Positions 44,622 to 57,205 of a DNA stretch of 64,000 nucleotides are shown here, in pieces (within the stretch, counting starts at the first letter, position 1; every line of letters starts with the position of its first letter). Source of the DNA: Anthostomella pinea (Eukaryota; Ascomycota; Sordariomycetes; Xylariales; Xylariaceae); assembly GCA_963556695.1 (NCBI GenBank), contig CAUWAG010000007.1:930001-994000 (forward strand), given 5' to 3'. The notes under the pieces were generated by a model. The model did not search any database. It saw nothing but the letters and a program-made list of their open reading frames with translations, and was not told the DNA's origin. A program made the position numbers and the translations under genes.

Positions 44622-47600
44622 AGCTCGGCAACTGCAACATGAATTTGCCAATCGTTAGCCTAGGGTAGTGTCAAATGCATCCTGTATCAAAGTGTCGGCT
44701 CTGACCGAGTGCTTATCGCCAAGTATTGAATCAGATATACCGTACAGGAAGGCGTACCTGTATCCATCTGACAGACAAAGGACCACATCCCGAGCAATGG
44801 GAAGCAAAAGACTGCTACTGATCAGAAGAGCATCAAACCCAAGACTTTGATAAGATCCGGGAAACATCAAGAACGACCTCCACCTCCCGGTTTTGCCTCC
44901 GCATATCAACTAACTAGACAAGAGAGATAGGGAGACTGGAGGCAAAGACGTGTTCAAGAACTTCTAGGAACAGGGCAACGCACGTGGAGCATAGTTGTCA
45001 GAGGCTTGATGTCTCGGGGCCTTCGTTCCTAGAGCTATACCGCAGGATGAGGCCGGCAATGTCAGTCTTAGCTTCTACTGACCCCCGTGGGGATATGGGA
45101 CCTTGCCCACGCCTCTGAGTGGTCGGTGGCCCTGGTAACTTATGGTCCTGGCGCGGATGGGCTTCCGGATGCCGCTGACACCTGCACATGTCGCCTGGTG
45201 ACGAATTGCTGCAGGCAGGCAGGTGGCAGGCAGGCAGGACAGGCATCTTCACATGGAATAGCTGAGTCGGACTGTTTTGTAGGCAAGACAGGGCTACTGT
45301 TGGATATGCCATGAAGCGATGCGGTCGTCGGATCACGGGCACCGATATTGGCAGCTTTGTCGGTACGAGAGTCCCGAATCAATAGAGCCGGCGGGAGAGC
45401 GCCGAGAGGCAGTGCAGGATGGTACGGTTTCGAGATTGCGGTGTTGTGTGTTTTATACACTGGATTGGTTGGATACGATGCCGCCGTGACGGCCTGGTAC
45501 TTGCGCCTTCATTTGTCTTTGGACAGAGATAGAGCGAGATGCCGCCCGCTGTCTCTCCTGGAGTCGTCACGCTACCAAATGCAGCCGTGGCCTTCACTGG
45601 ACCGCGATCATGTGGCGTTTTGCTCGAGAATGAAACCTGGGGATGGATGCTTGCAATTGGGTACATGCAAACTGGCAAGACTGTGGCTCCTCAACCCATT
45701 TTCCAGCCACAATGACGGATGGGTCACGGACCAGGATACAAGGTACCTTGGAGCCCAACGGGTACCCGTTTGTACCTGATTTGTACCCAACTGGGATGAT
45801 AGCTACTTCTGGGATGGGGACACCACCCATCCCTTCTTTCAATCAAGCAACTTCCAGAATACAGACCAATAGCCACCTATCGTGACCCTGGTCCTTATTC
45901 TGGATACCGCTACCACAAGGCACAAGACTGGGTGGTTTCGTGGTGCACTGACTGCATATCCCAACGTGCCACCCACGCCGGTCAAGAAACTGCAAGGTCT
46001 GCATTGGGGTTTTAACCGCAGCCCGCAGGCGGGATGAGACTGTGCGTTGCAAACCATCGTGTCCTAGGTCTCTCGTTCGCTGCCTTGATCACCGGCTGAA
46101 CACGTTATTATTCTGACAGCTGGACCATCCTAGTGTCCATGTATGACTATGCAGGTAGTTTCGAGTTGCTCGCACGGGCGCGATGAAACCTAGCCACAGT
46201 CAATACAATGATCGGATGTCATACATTACTCGTGGCATCCGCGTCCCCTACCGTAGGATTACACTTCCTGGCATCCTGGTAGGGAGTTCAGTCGCGTTGA
46301 AAGCTGCCTAGGGGAGTACTCCGGCATGTACAGCGCCCACACGCATTTGAACCTCATTTCGATGCATTGGCGACCTCTCCCCCGCAACGCTTGGAGCTCG
46401 GGGGACACCGAGTGATCTGATTGAGGCCTTTCCCGTTACGGCACCTTTCTAGAACGATGCGGATTCGTCATGTAATAAAGACAAAGGTCGTCTCATATCT
46501 GCACTAGTTATTATTAGTAGTATTACAGCTCTCTGCCCGGATGCATCAGGCCGAACGGCACGACTTCCAAAACAGGCAGAAGCTAGATTTCCTGGCGTGG
46601 ACCCTTTCCAGAGATATCCTAGAATAGGATGAAGGACTGCAACCTGTTGGGTCTAGTGTTATTAGTATGCTTTGGTCGCCGTTTGGTCAGTGACGCAAGG
46701 CGCACAGTCCCAACGAGCTCTAACAATGCCACCGCCACACCAACCTGACAAGACACACTCGAATGATAGCTTGCTGGCCTAAGGTCGGTGTCTTGACACT
46801 GAGATCTTCTGCGGACCTGGGAAATTCTAGTCTTGTGAACTAATCATTAGCTGAAGGGCCCAGAGATGTTGCCAATGAACCCATATCCAGCTGACAATGA
46901 ACCAGGGCAGGGAGTATGTACAATTTCAACACCAACTAATAATAACCCTTGTTAGTATGTCTACCGAACCACTACCTCCTCTCGACTTGACGTTCGACCA
47001 GTAATGAATGGATGGCGATCTCCATTTGGTTGCCAGAAGCTACGGAAACAGTGGGATTGTTGTATGCAATGCTAGGCGGAACATATGACCCAGAAAGTTC
47101 CAATGTCGGCGTGTGTCCCATGATGCGGAGGGCGTCATGCTCAGATTTTGTATATCTGTTACTGTAGTTCGTTGCTACGACCGTCGATGATGTACCACAG
47201 AGATGGACTGGTAGGTAGTGCGTTGTACATCAGATGATGGTGATCTGTGCTGATATCAGGAGGCCATCGCACTCGAAGCAGCCGAATACTTGTATGTGAT
47301 CTAGATTAGCGTGATACCTCGCTCGGATCACGTATGTGCGGGTATGGCTTGTGCCTCGGGCCACTGGTGAGCTTGGATGGGGAAGAGGCACACCGCTGCA
47401 GCTATGACGAAGCCATAATCAGCAGAGGTCAATCAAAAGATGGCGTTGAGTGCACGACTCATGTATTGACCATACCACAGGGCTGCACGGCTGCACGGCC
47501 TTCATGCAAGAGAAAGACCTACAACATAGCGCCCGCGATGGAGAGCTCATATCGACGACAATGCTTTCCGTGCTACTCGACGGTTTGAGAGTCACGAGCC

Positions 47601-50400
47601 ATGCCGGAAGAAGCAAAGGCCACAGACCAAAGCAAGGTGTGGGTATTGGAATCATTCGAATGCTTCGAGAAGGATTCGAATGCAGAGCCTTGCAGAAATG
47701 AGTTGATGCCACCATCGTCATGCCATGTAGAATGGGGAGCACAGGCCGGCCCTAGCAGGGGACGGGAGATGCCCATCCACGGACCAGCCGATGGCCCAGC
47801 TTCTCGAGACGTCAAGCTGGGGTGTCCACTTGCCCACTTGCAAATGAGATGAATGTGAGATGAAGGCTGAAAAGCATGATCAGTGAATGATCACTCATGG
47901 TCCATCAATCATGGCCACGAGCAAGATTAGGCACGGAGACAGGGAAATGCAGCATGCCCTAATTACGCTGTGACCGTTCGTTCGTCGCTTTGCAAGCACG
48001 GGCAACACCTGTGACCGCTGACCTGCGTGGGGCCCCTTGCGAGATGGTCCCGACGGCTTGTTTCGAGAGCTTCGACCCCTTTTAAAAGCTCCGAGACCTA
48101 TGTCGCCAGCTTCTCGAAATGTTCTAGAGTATTACTGTTCGGGCTACAGCCAATCTCAGGCCTGTTTGGAAATTTCATGCGCCCGGGCTCTGGGATGGGA
48201 TGCTTCCCCACAGCCAACCACACTGCAGGGCGACGCTACTGTACACAGTAACTGCACTGGTCGTCGACTTGGAGCTACCGCATTTTCCAGGCAACCTCTC
48301 TAGGTCGCACACGGTCCACCCGTTCGCTAAGCCAAGGATTTTACACCAAAATTCTTATCGTCTAATAAAGTGACGTGCATAAGACCTGCTTTCCGGGACT
48401 TTAGAACCAATAAGACAAGAAGAAGCGTCAGTGGCGTGCGCCTTACTGCAAGGTGGTTGGTCCGTGTGCGCCCTAGAGAGGTTGCCCGCGAACGGGTGTG
48501 CTCCGTGAATGACTGCGTCATCTCTGGTCCCTTGCTTTGCGCTCGTGGCTGTCTCTCGATGTCGACAGTATCACGGTAGGGCTTCGTTACCTTTATAATG
48601 TCAACCGGCATATGCGATGTCCCTGGAGTTTAGCAGGGAGAGATGAGTATTGATAAGAGGTGAGAGATCAGAGGTGAGAAGTGAGAAGTGAGATATGACA
48701 GCTGGAGATGTGCTTTCCTAGGTAGACTTGAGAAGGGCGTTTGGCGCTCTGTTTCAAATAGGGCCCAAGCGTCGGCCAGCCACCACCCCTTGTGCCTTGG
48801 TAACTCATGGTACTGTCTATAAGCATAACGCCAAAAATATGTATTCAAATAGCCGGTATGACTGAGATGTAACTATCTCGAGCACCGAAGTCCCTCTTCA
48901 CAGGATTTGATGGGCAATCTCCCGAGTGTGCAAACTTTTCATTTTGGAGGGTTGTTTTCTCCTTGTTTGAGACACGTACCTCGCATGTTTTCCCATTGGT
49001 GGGATGCCATGCTCTGCTGCTGAATAAGAGGCAGCCTTGTCTACGGTACATACTGTCATTAAATGATTGTCCGCAAGTGAGCTAGCTACCAGCTGATAGC
49101 TCGAGATGCAGAGGCGAGCGGTTGCACCGAGCTTTGGGTCGAGTCCTCCTGATCAGTGCACGGCTTTCCCAACGGTACAAGCTTGTGCGCAATGATGCAG
49201 ATGTCAGAGGTTCATGGTTCGGGTGCTGGTCCAGGAGCAGGAGCTGTGACCATCAGGGCAATCTTTTTTTAGTGGTGCTGGAGCTGGAGGCAGATCATAG
49301 CACGTGGACATGGGTATGGGCATGCCGATAGCTCTAACTTATTACAGTAGGAACGGTGGAATACATTCTACGGGGCTTCCATGCTGGGATTGGGACAACC
49401 ACCTCATGCAACAGTTATCTTGCGCTCAGCCCGCCCACTATCAGATCAAGCCTATTCTTATTAACCAGAGGTATGCTGAACTTGCAGAAATTCGTATCAG
49501 CAGGTGTTGCCCGGGATGGTCTCTGTTGAAGTATCATTATTAGTCTGGCACCGGCTCTGCTTCTGATGTCTAGAGATGCTCCAAACTGGCTAGACACAGC
49601 ACAGACGCGTAGTATTCCCGATCGTACGGTAGCGGTACTCAAATCAGGCACTACATGGGACCAAAACATGAGATCAAAGACCCTTGGTTAATAATAAAAG
49701 TGGTTTCACCAGGGCTGAACAGCTGGCTAGTATCTCATCAAGCTGGCCTGGCAGCTGCCTGGCTGGCTGACCGACACTGGATCCCTTTTAAGAAGCAGGA
49801 GTCGAGCAGAGGCCCTCATTAGTCGATTCCTGAGAGACCATCACAGGTTGCATGCATGTGCCATCAAGGTACCTGATAGTAGAGGCGTGCCTCTGTTGTA
49901 TGCCTTCCATGTTAGGAGCTGTATGATGCCCGAGCGTCAGCCTAATAAGCCAGATGATTCCTTAGGTACCTTAGTTGGCGCTAGAAGAACAGTGCCAGAA
50001 TCAGGCCGCACCGACGATGATGAATTGGGTGGGTGACTACAATCGCCGAACAATAGACATTGCCCATTGATGATGAATGGGACAGGTGACCGCACTGGCT
50101 GAACAATAGATGGCCATTCACTTCGACGTTCCCCATTGTGGCCGCCATACCCGTCTCTTCGTTTTTATATAAATATGCACGGTTGAGAATAAATCCTTTG
50201 ATTCTTCTTTCACTTAGAGTACGCTCGGACTTGACCACTGTGCAGCTGCACCTTGGTCCGAGCCCCGAGGATCTTCTAAGGTTAGTAAGTGTTGACGCCT
50301 CCCGCCCTCACCTGACACCCTGAGCACCGCCACAGCAGTCCGTGCCACTTGTCACTCGTGCTGGGGCCACCGCACGGGCCAAAATACATCCATAAATTCA
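44622..50400. other. Gene-poor stretch, 5.8 kb, no supported gene
   Basis: I looked at every frame longer than 60 codons here (for example 45348-45779, 47334-47742, 48327-48611) and found no domain, signal peptide with a good context, or spliceable structure. Simple-sequence features: GGCAGGCAGG near 45213-45240, and AGGTGAGA-type repeats at 48659-48697. Base composition is balanced, so it is not a RIP block. Confidence 0.4.
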
Positions 50401-51767
50401 CGCCCTAACTTACCTTAGCCCGTGGACCCGCATACCTCCCTCGCGCCAGCATCACCTTCCACCCTTCCACCCTCCTACCCTTCCACTTGCACACCTGCAC
50501 CAGCTCCGATTCGCAACCCTTCCTGGGCACCGGGGGCAGGGTTCTTTCATCATATCTTTATTTTCTTATTCTACCTACTCTGCCATTTCTCGCAACCCAT
50601 CCGCGACCCGCGTCTCCCTCTGCTGACCAACGTGCAGTTGCGATATAACTGCTGCACCGACACTTACTTGACCATCACATTCTGCGTCATACTCGTTCTT
50701 ATCCATTCCTGAGTCCATACCATACTGTAAGTTGGGATCACAAGCTGCACCGCACCCCCCCTTACCTCTCGCTCGTCACAGTCCTCGGCCTGGATAGCGT
50801 GGACTTGGACGGTTGATTCTACCTCTACCGTATCCACCTTTGCTGAAGCTCAAACCTCTGGCGTGCTGGTTTGTCGCCGCCACGCGCCGCCCGGCCATCA
50901 CTTTCATATTCGAGCAGTGCTTTGGTCGCCGCCGGCGCACCAGATTTACCTCTTGTTGATTGGCGATGATTATCTAATCATCACCGAGTGATATTTTGCA
51001 CAAATTCATCCCACATCTTTCATGCTTTGCTGCTCATACCACCGCCACAACACATCCAGAGCAGACATCCCGTGTATAGGGTACAACAAACATACAACAA
51101 CCTGCGGAAGGCTAACTCGACGTTCATGCATGTAGGGACGAAATATTTTCGAGCTTCGACACCAGCAAGCCCAACACATGCCAACGAAATACAAACGACC
51201 ATTGGTCACCCTCGTTATACCCGACAACACACTCTCTCATCTGCCGCACAGTAATGAGTCACACTGGTTATCATTTCAGAAAGCCCTCGACCTCAGCCTG
51301 AGCCCTACAATATATACAGCAGTGGAGGAGGACTCGGTACTATCTCGAGGTCCCGTACCAACAAACCTCGGCAGCCCACGTGCCTGATTCCACAGAAAGC
51401 TATTGGTTCTCCGGCCACCAACTCAACCAGCTATTTACCTACAAGGACAGCGTTGGCGATTTCTCCTTCTGTGGTCAATCCCCAAAACGAAAACTTGTTG
51501 CTGCGGCAGCCTCAGGCTTGCAACTGGTTACAGTGGATCTCGATTTTCTCAGTCACTGCAAGTTTTCGCGCATTTCTAAGCTCAACCGCGCTGCGAAGCA
51601 AGACTCACTGGACAAGAAATCTAACATGTCTAGAAGTCACTGAGCAGAACCGAAATCCCACCTACGCCCAATTAGCCTACCGCAGCCTTCGCCCGACCGA
51701 CACGACGAACTAGCAAGAGAAGCAACTTTCGAGCCGAAACAAAAGTTTCTTCTCTAGCTGCCGCGAC
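50401..51767 (+). promoter_or_regulatory. Long pyrimidine/CA-rich upstream region and probable 5' leader of the C2H2 gene
   Basis: From about 50420 the plus strand becomes rich in CCAC, CAACA and CT runs, with short upstream frames (50422-50712, 50988-51254). This is typical of long 5' leaders of fungal regulatory genes. A transcript start cannot be placed. Upstream open frames might regulate translation. Confidence 0.4.
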
Positions 51768-53380
51768 ATGTCCAGATCGCCCGCATCCGAGGTGATGAAC
51801 ATCACGACGATCATGGATCAGCAAAAGAACGCAGCAGCAGCAGCAGCCGCTGCCGCTGCGGCACAAGCCGCTGTAGGTGGAGTCCACAGTCTGTTGCCTG
51901 AACATCAGCAGCTTCAGCAGCAGCACCAGCAACAATCACAACAACAACCGCACCAACTCCAACTTCTCCCTCATCCGCAAATGCCTGCAGCCATGATGGA
52001 GCGAGCCAACTCTCCTCATGGGTCAGAGAGCTCATACCACTCCGGCCCCCGTGGCGGCAACCAATTGGAAGCCCTGAGTGCCTTGGGCAACGGACGATAT
52101 GGCTCGCCCTCTACAATGCACACGCAACTTCATCTGTCCGACACCAACATCCCACCGGGCATGATGATCCCCGGCATCCCTCCCGTAGGCCATGGTGTGC
52201 CTATGCAGCAGCCTCCCGAGAAGCCCCAGCCGGCAGCGAAGAACTTCCCGTGCAGCACGTGCGACAAGCGCTTTGCGAGACGTAGTGACCTTGCGAGACA
52301 CGGTCAGTTAATCTACGATGCGCACCTTGGCATGATGCTAACAATTAATACAGAACGGATTCATAGCGGCCACCGGCCCCATGTCTGCGATCACGAAGGC
52401 TGCGGAAAGCAATTCATCCAGCGATCAGCCCTGACCGTCCATCAGCGAGTCCACACGGGTGAAAAGCCTCACATGTGTGAGCGCTGTGGCAAGGTATGGC
52501 TGCGCTGCTCCCCTTGTGAGATCTGACTAACAATCTTCTGCAGCCCTTTAGCGATAGTTCCTCACTGGCGAGACATCGACGCATCCACTCCGGCAAACGA
52601 CCCTACAAGTGCCCTTACGCTGACTGTCAGAAGACCTTCACTCGAAGAACTACTTTGACCCGGCACCAAAACCAGCACACCGGAACTGTAGAGGAAGCAG
52701 CTGCTGCAACTGCCGCGGTTCTTGCGACGCAGGCTAGCAAAGCAGCGCCGCGCTCGGTACGCAGTGACGGAGAGCCTACAAGCGGTTCGAACCGCGGGTC
52801 TCCCCTGAACACGCCGTCCCCAGGCCAAAAGCACATGTCCATGTCGCCCAGTGCGGATCTCGCTGCCGCCAACGCGATGCGCAACAACGACTGGCAGTAC
52901 ATGAACACCGCCATGAACAGCTTGAGCAACGCGAACAGCATGACCAACCTCAACAACGGATCGCTCCCCGTCCACCTCCGCAACGATGTTCGCGCCCAGA
53001 GCCCCATATCTGCGCCGACATACACGACTGGCATGCCCGGACGGCCCACGTCTCACCCGAAGAGCTTCTCCCCTGCGCCGCCGCCGACTCTCGAGCCGAG
53101 CATCGAGTCACACCAGTCCGCTGGGGGCAGTACTGGGGGTAGCCCGCACATGGGTAGCGTGGGTTGGCACTCGCCGGCGCACATGCCTTCGCCGTCTCAT
53201 AGCACTAGCGGTAACGGCTATGTCTACCCCGACCCGGATCAGTCGTACGCTGGCAACGGGATGGGCCAGATGTACTACGGTGCTGCTGCCCAGATCAGAC
53301 GGACTACAAGCACGGAGCCCGCCACTTCCACCTCATACGATATCAAGCCACGATCCGAACTGTGGGCGGGAAGCCAGTAG
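51768..53380 (+). CDS. C2H2 zinc-finger transcription factor with four fingers
   Basis: Exons are 51768..52302, 52354..52493 and 52544..53380, giving 503 aa. Introns of 51 and 50 nt (GTCAGT/ATACAG with GCTAAC; GTATGG/CTGCAG with ACTAAC) split fingers 1 and 3 and preserve them. Four consecutive fingers span residues about 159-270: [45 protein letters not shown] and [14 protein letters not shown], with TGEKP-like linkers (HTGEKPH, HSGKRPY). The N-terminus has Ala and Gln/His tracts; the C-terminus is Ser/Pro/Asn-rich, as in fungal activators or repressors. The finger array is highly conserved among Pezizomycotina in my memory, so it is a core regulator acting in the nucleus. I do not assign a gene name. 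Confidence 0.92.
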
Positions 53381-55484
53381 TATGGCGACTCGAGCTATTA
53401 GGATGGCGACACGGAAGAATGGAAAAGGTGGTGAGGAGGATCCCAATTCTCTCTCCCCCATCGATAGATCTCCTTTGTCACTCGCATCATTTGCTTTGTT
53501 ACGGACGGCTCAATACCCCAAGGCACGGTCAGCGCTTGCTATACGTTCGAGGTCGGATTCTGGCACATGGCGTTATCATAGCGACAATGCTTCGGTCCCT
53601 GCCTTTTTCTTTCGGTCCTCGGCATTCTCCTTCCGTCCTCGACTTTTTCATACACATACCGACTCTATTCAGTCGTCGACACGGCTCAGTCTATCTCTGA
53701 CGCTATGCGGCTCTGTCCGTCGCCGACGACACTCAGTCCATCGCCGACGACGCTCAGTCTGTTGTGGACGGTGCTCAGTCTGTCCTGGACGGTGCTTTGT
53801 CTGTCGTTGACAGCCACACAGTTAGTTGCTGACTTTATTCAGTCAGTTGCTCAGTCTGTTCAGTCGGAAACTACTGGCACTATAATAACGCTCACGGTAC
53901 CACACGACAACCACCAGCGGAATTTCCTAATTGATGGGCTGGGTTACTCGGATGGCCTCATTGATTGATTCATATGAGGTCAAGCAGCATCTCTGATCTT
54001 TTCTCTTTCCTTCGACTAGACTGGATTAGGGTATCTGACGGCCCATAGACAGCTCGGCATGGCACAGCTCGGAATGGATGCCATGAAGAGCAGAGCCTGC
54101 CAAGGAACGGCGTTGGGGATGGCGCTATTTATGCGCATTCGGACATTTTCTGCTATCCTGGTGGCAGCGCAGGAGAGAACAAAAAAACCCCGATGGAAGC
54201 GACACATTGAGATTTACTGCTTCCCCATTGTAGAGTAACTGATATAGGCGGCCAAGATGGTCAGCCTGGGTTGAGCAATCAACGGCATGGAGAAGAGATA
54301 ATGAAAAATGTAACCAATTCCAGTAGGCTTCCTTAATGCAGTGACTGGGTGAGTGCCAAAACTACATAGCGGAGTGGCGTATAACTCTGCTTCCCTTTAT
54401 CCCTCCTTCCCACGCTAGGTATATGTGCTTCCTAATGGTGCCCAATGTTGGCGACTGACCCCCCTTTACAGAGTAGAACTGGCGCTGGAGCCCGAAAAGC
54501 AATATGAGGGTTGTGAGGGGTGGTACGTGCGCCTCATGGTTCGTGCCTGAAGCGCCCCAAAAAGATGGCAGTTGCAGTTGCAGTTGGCCCGAGACACTCT
54601 TCCTCTTAATCACTGCACCTATATCCAATTCATTCACCTCTTTCGTCCTTCAGGCCGTATTTCCTCCATCTCCTTCTCCCCAGCTGCGATGGAAGCGCTC
54701 TCAGAAGGCCTAGAACCCAGCCCAGCCGGCACCACCGAGGCTGAGTTGCTGCGCTTGCGCTTGCGAGACATAGGGCAACTGGACTCGGCGCCATCTGTTG
54801 GGCACCCATCGTTCGAGCTGAAGGGCAAGTGGCCTGACGACGGGGGTCTTTCTGGATTTCTGGTGTCGCCATCTTTGTCGGAGTCAGGCCATCAGTCAGT
54901 CGATGCGAGCGAGGGCTGAATCGAGACAATCCTCTGTTTGTTCGACGATGCGCGCCGCGTCCGGCTTTCGCAACCTTGGATTGTTTTCGAGCAAATTCGC
55001 TCAGCTGAAGAAGGGATGGACTGCCAAAGATGTTAACTGCCGGGAAGTGGGCGTGGCGGCGGGATTGGGGTGCCGAAGCGGGACTATGCACACTGCAGCA
55101 TCCATCCCGATCCATCCATCTCCGCCCAATTTATTGATTTGTGATCGTCGTTCTGCTTTTACTTCAGCTAGCCCTGGGATTTTAGACCACCCCTACCATC
55201 ATTCGATGCCGCGCTGGGGCTGAGACGGCGTAACTGCTCCGCCGTCTGCCAACATGACTCGAGTCTCGCGACCCCTTCACCGAACATCCTGCTGTGCCCA
55301 AAGTCCTGCGCGGTGGGTAGTATGACGTTGGGCCGCGCTGCCCCCAAACCCGAGATATTGCTGTCTGTGCATCGGCGCCTTCATCTGGAATCGACTGCTC
55401 GGCAACATCTCTGCGCGGGAATGGAGAGGGATGCTTGGTTGACGCCTTGCTACCACGTGCCAGACGTGTGCTGCCAAGCCGGGG
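53381..55484. other. Intergenic with a degenerate minisatellite; no supported gene
   Basis: 3' region of the C2H2 gene, then spacer. A plus-strand frame at 54689-54919 starts with a reasonable ATG (MEALSEGLEP) but is short and has no recognisable domain. Confidence 0.4.
53690..53880 (+). repeat. Degenerate minisatellite, about 24-27-bp units
   Basis: Variants of CTCAGTCTGTCGTGGACGG recur: CACTCAGTCCATCGCCGACG, CGCTCAGTCTGTTGTGGACG, TGCTCAGTCTGTCCTGGACG and TGCTTTGTCTGTCGTTGAC, then shorter TTCAGTCAGTTGCT forms. Confidence 0.7.
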
Positions 55485-55492
55485 TATATAAA
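55485..55492 (+). promoter_or_regulatory. Candidate TATA box upstream of the DsbA-like gene
   Basis: TATATAAA 359 bp before the ATG at 55851. A short upstream frame (ATG near 55590) would lie in the leader if this box is used. Confidence 0.35.
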
Positions 55493-55850
55493 GCCATCGT
55501 GGGCCATTTCTGGTCGGTCTGCTTGCGATCCGATCTAGGAACACAGAAGATTCTACTTACATTTTGTTCACACTCCCCACTTCTCCGAAGATGCACCACT
55601 GTCAGTGTTGAAGGCTCCTTATAGGCTTTGCCCATCGGCCTTCCCGCCACCAACCGCTCTGAACTACTGGTACATACATGGATTGGGTCATTCTTGATAT
55701 CACCGCCTCGAGGAATACTTATACACCATCAGAGGACGCCTAACTCTGGTCCTGGTCCTCACCCAGCGTTCAACAAGGCGGCATCCCTTCTTGACCATAT
55801 GAACGCTATTCGAGGTCGTCGAATAGTGAGACACTGGAAAGAGAGGAGTC

Positions 55851-57205
55851 ATGGCCAGCATCCGCGACTTGTTGTTGCCGATTGACGTGGATCCCATCAA
55901 GCCCAAACCTAGGGAGGGGAAGGTCCCTGCCGACGACGTCAACGCTCCTCCGCAGCCGTCTCTAACATCGCGCTTTACTATCGAAATCATCCTCGACACC
56001 ATATGTCCATTCTGCTATATCGGCCTGAATAACCTCAACACCGCCATCGCCATTCACCAGACACAACATCCAGAAGCCGTCTTCGATGTGACCTGTTCGC
56101 CCCTCGTTCTTGCACCGAGTGCTTGTGAGTGCGGTGAGTGATTGTTCAGTCTACTTGGTGAATTGCTTTACAACGCTTCTTGACACTCTATAGGCTCCCT
56201 ATATCCCTGAATACCCTTGAAGTATCTGTTCGATACGGCACTCGTGGCTTGTTGAGGACGGGTGGCCTGAAAATAACGCGTTGTTACCTCTTTCTCTCTC
56301 GCTCCCTGAATTATAGCCCATGGCGATGACTTAGTGTCGACCTTCTACCTCACACACCGCAAAGGGTTCCATCTTACGTCAAAACCGATGTGCTAATACT
56401 GATCCTGCTTTTAGCTTACGACAAGTTGTCTTATTATACGGAATACATGGGTTTACCATCCGACCGCTATGCCGTCTGGACCGAATACGGGACCGAGGCG
56501 GGCATCAATTTCAGTTGGAAGGGCCGCACAGGTAATTCGAGGGACTCGCATAAACTTTTACGCTTCGCCCTCGAAAGCACACCGACAGTCACCAGAAGCG
56601 TAACGGTCACCCAGCCACGGCAGACAACAACACTCACGGGGACCTCGACCGCAGCCTCTAACATGACGTTGCCACCTCCCAACCCGCCAGGGCAAGCTGT
56701 TAGTTACCAAACGTCGATGCGCCATGCGTCTGCCATTTCCGCAGGTTCCGTGGTCCCCAGCAGCCCAAAAACCCGGGGTCCAGCTCTGCAAATGCGTCTA
56801 CTGGAAGCCATTTTCAAGGGCTACCACGAGCTCGACCGCGATCTATCCGAGCGCCAGTTCCTCGTGGAGACCGCAGTGGGCGTAACGGGGTTCGCCGCGC
56901 GGGACATCGAAGCCGTGCTCGATAGCGACGAGTGGGGCCGTGCCATCGACATGCTCTGCGCTGAGGTGCGTCGTCGCCTGCCCACCCCTATCATCGCCGT
57001 GCCGACCATCATCGTCAACGGCAAGTGGCTCTACGGCGGCCGACAACCCGTGGAGTACCTCGTCGCTGAGTTCGAGCGCATCAGGTTGGGCCAACCGCGC
57101 AACACCAAGGCGGCGACGAATACGGTGCCTGAATCTGGTGTGGGCAGGACTGGGGTCGACGGCAGTAGAGGTGTGACGATGAGCATGCCTGATGAAAGCA
57201 TCTAG
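55851..57205 (+). CDS. FrnE/DsbA-family thioredoxin-fold oxidoreductase
   Basis: Exons are 55851..56124 and 56415..57205, giving 354 aa. The intron of 290 nt is long for this window, but donor GTGAGT, branch GCTAATACT and acceptor TTTTAG are good, and the join SASYDKLSYYTEYMG restores family sequence. Residues 41-60 are strand-beta-alpha of a thioredoxin fold with the active-site motif CPFC at 52-55 (LDTICPFCYIG). The C-terminal half has the helical insertion and the cis-Pro region (AVPTIIVNGKWLYGG), as in FrnE-like DsbA proteins, which are cytosolic thiol-disulfide oxidoreductases or isomerases. A Thr/Ser/Pro-rich insertion of roughly 60 residues (TVTQPRQTTTLTGT onward) interrupts the helical domain between DSHKLLRFA and ALQMRLLEAIF. 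This is unusual and may be disordered or an unspliced segment. No signal peptide. Confidence 0.82.

Noticed and set aside
45348..45779. 143-codon plus-strand ORF
   Set aside because: No domain; its start lacks a leader, and frames on the other strand are equally long.
50422..50712. 96-codon ORF with hydrophobic segment
   Set aside because: Lies in the pyrimidine-rich upstream region of the C2H2 gene; more likely an upstream frame or chance.
54689..54919. Short ORF MEALSEGLEP
   Set aside because: An acceptable ATG but only 76 codons, no domain, and a long opposing frame; not enough support.
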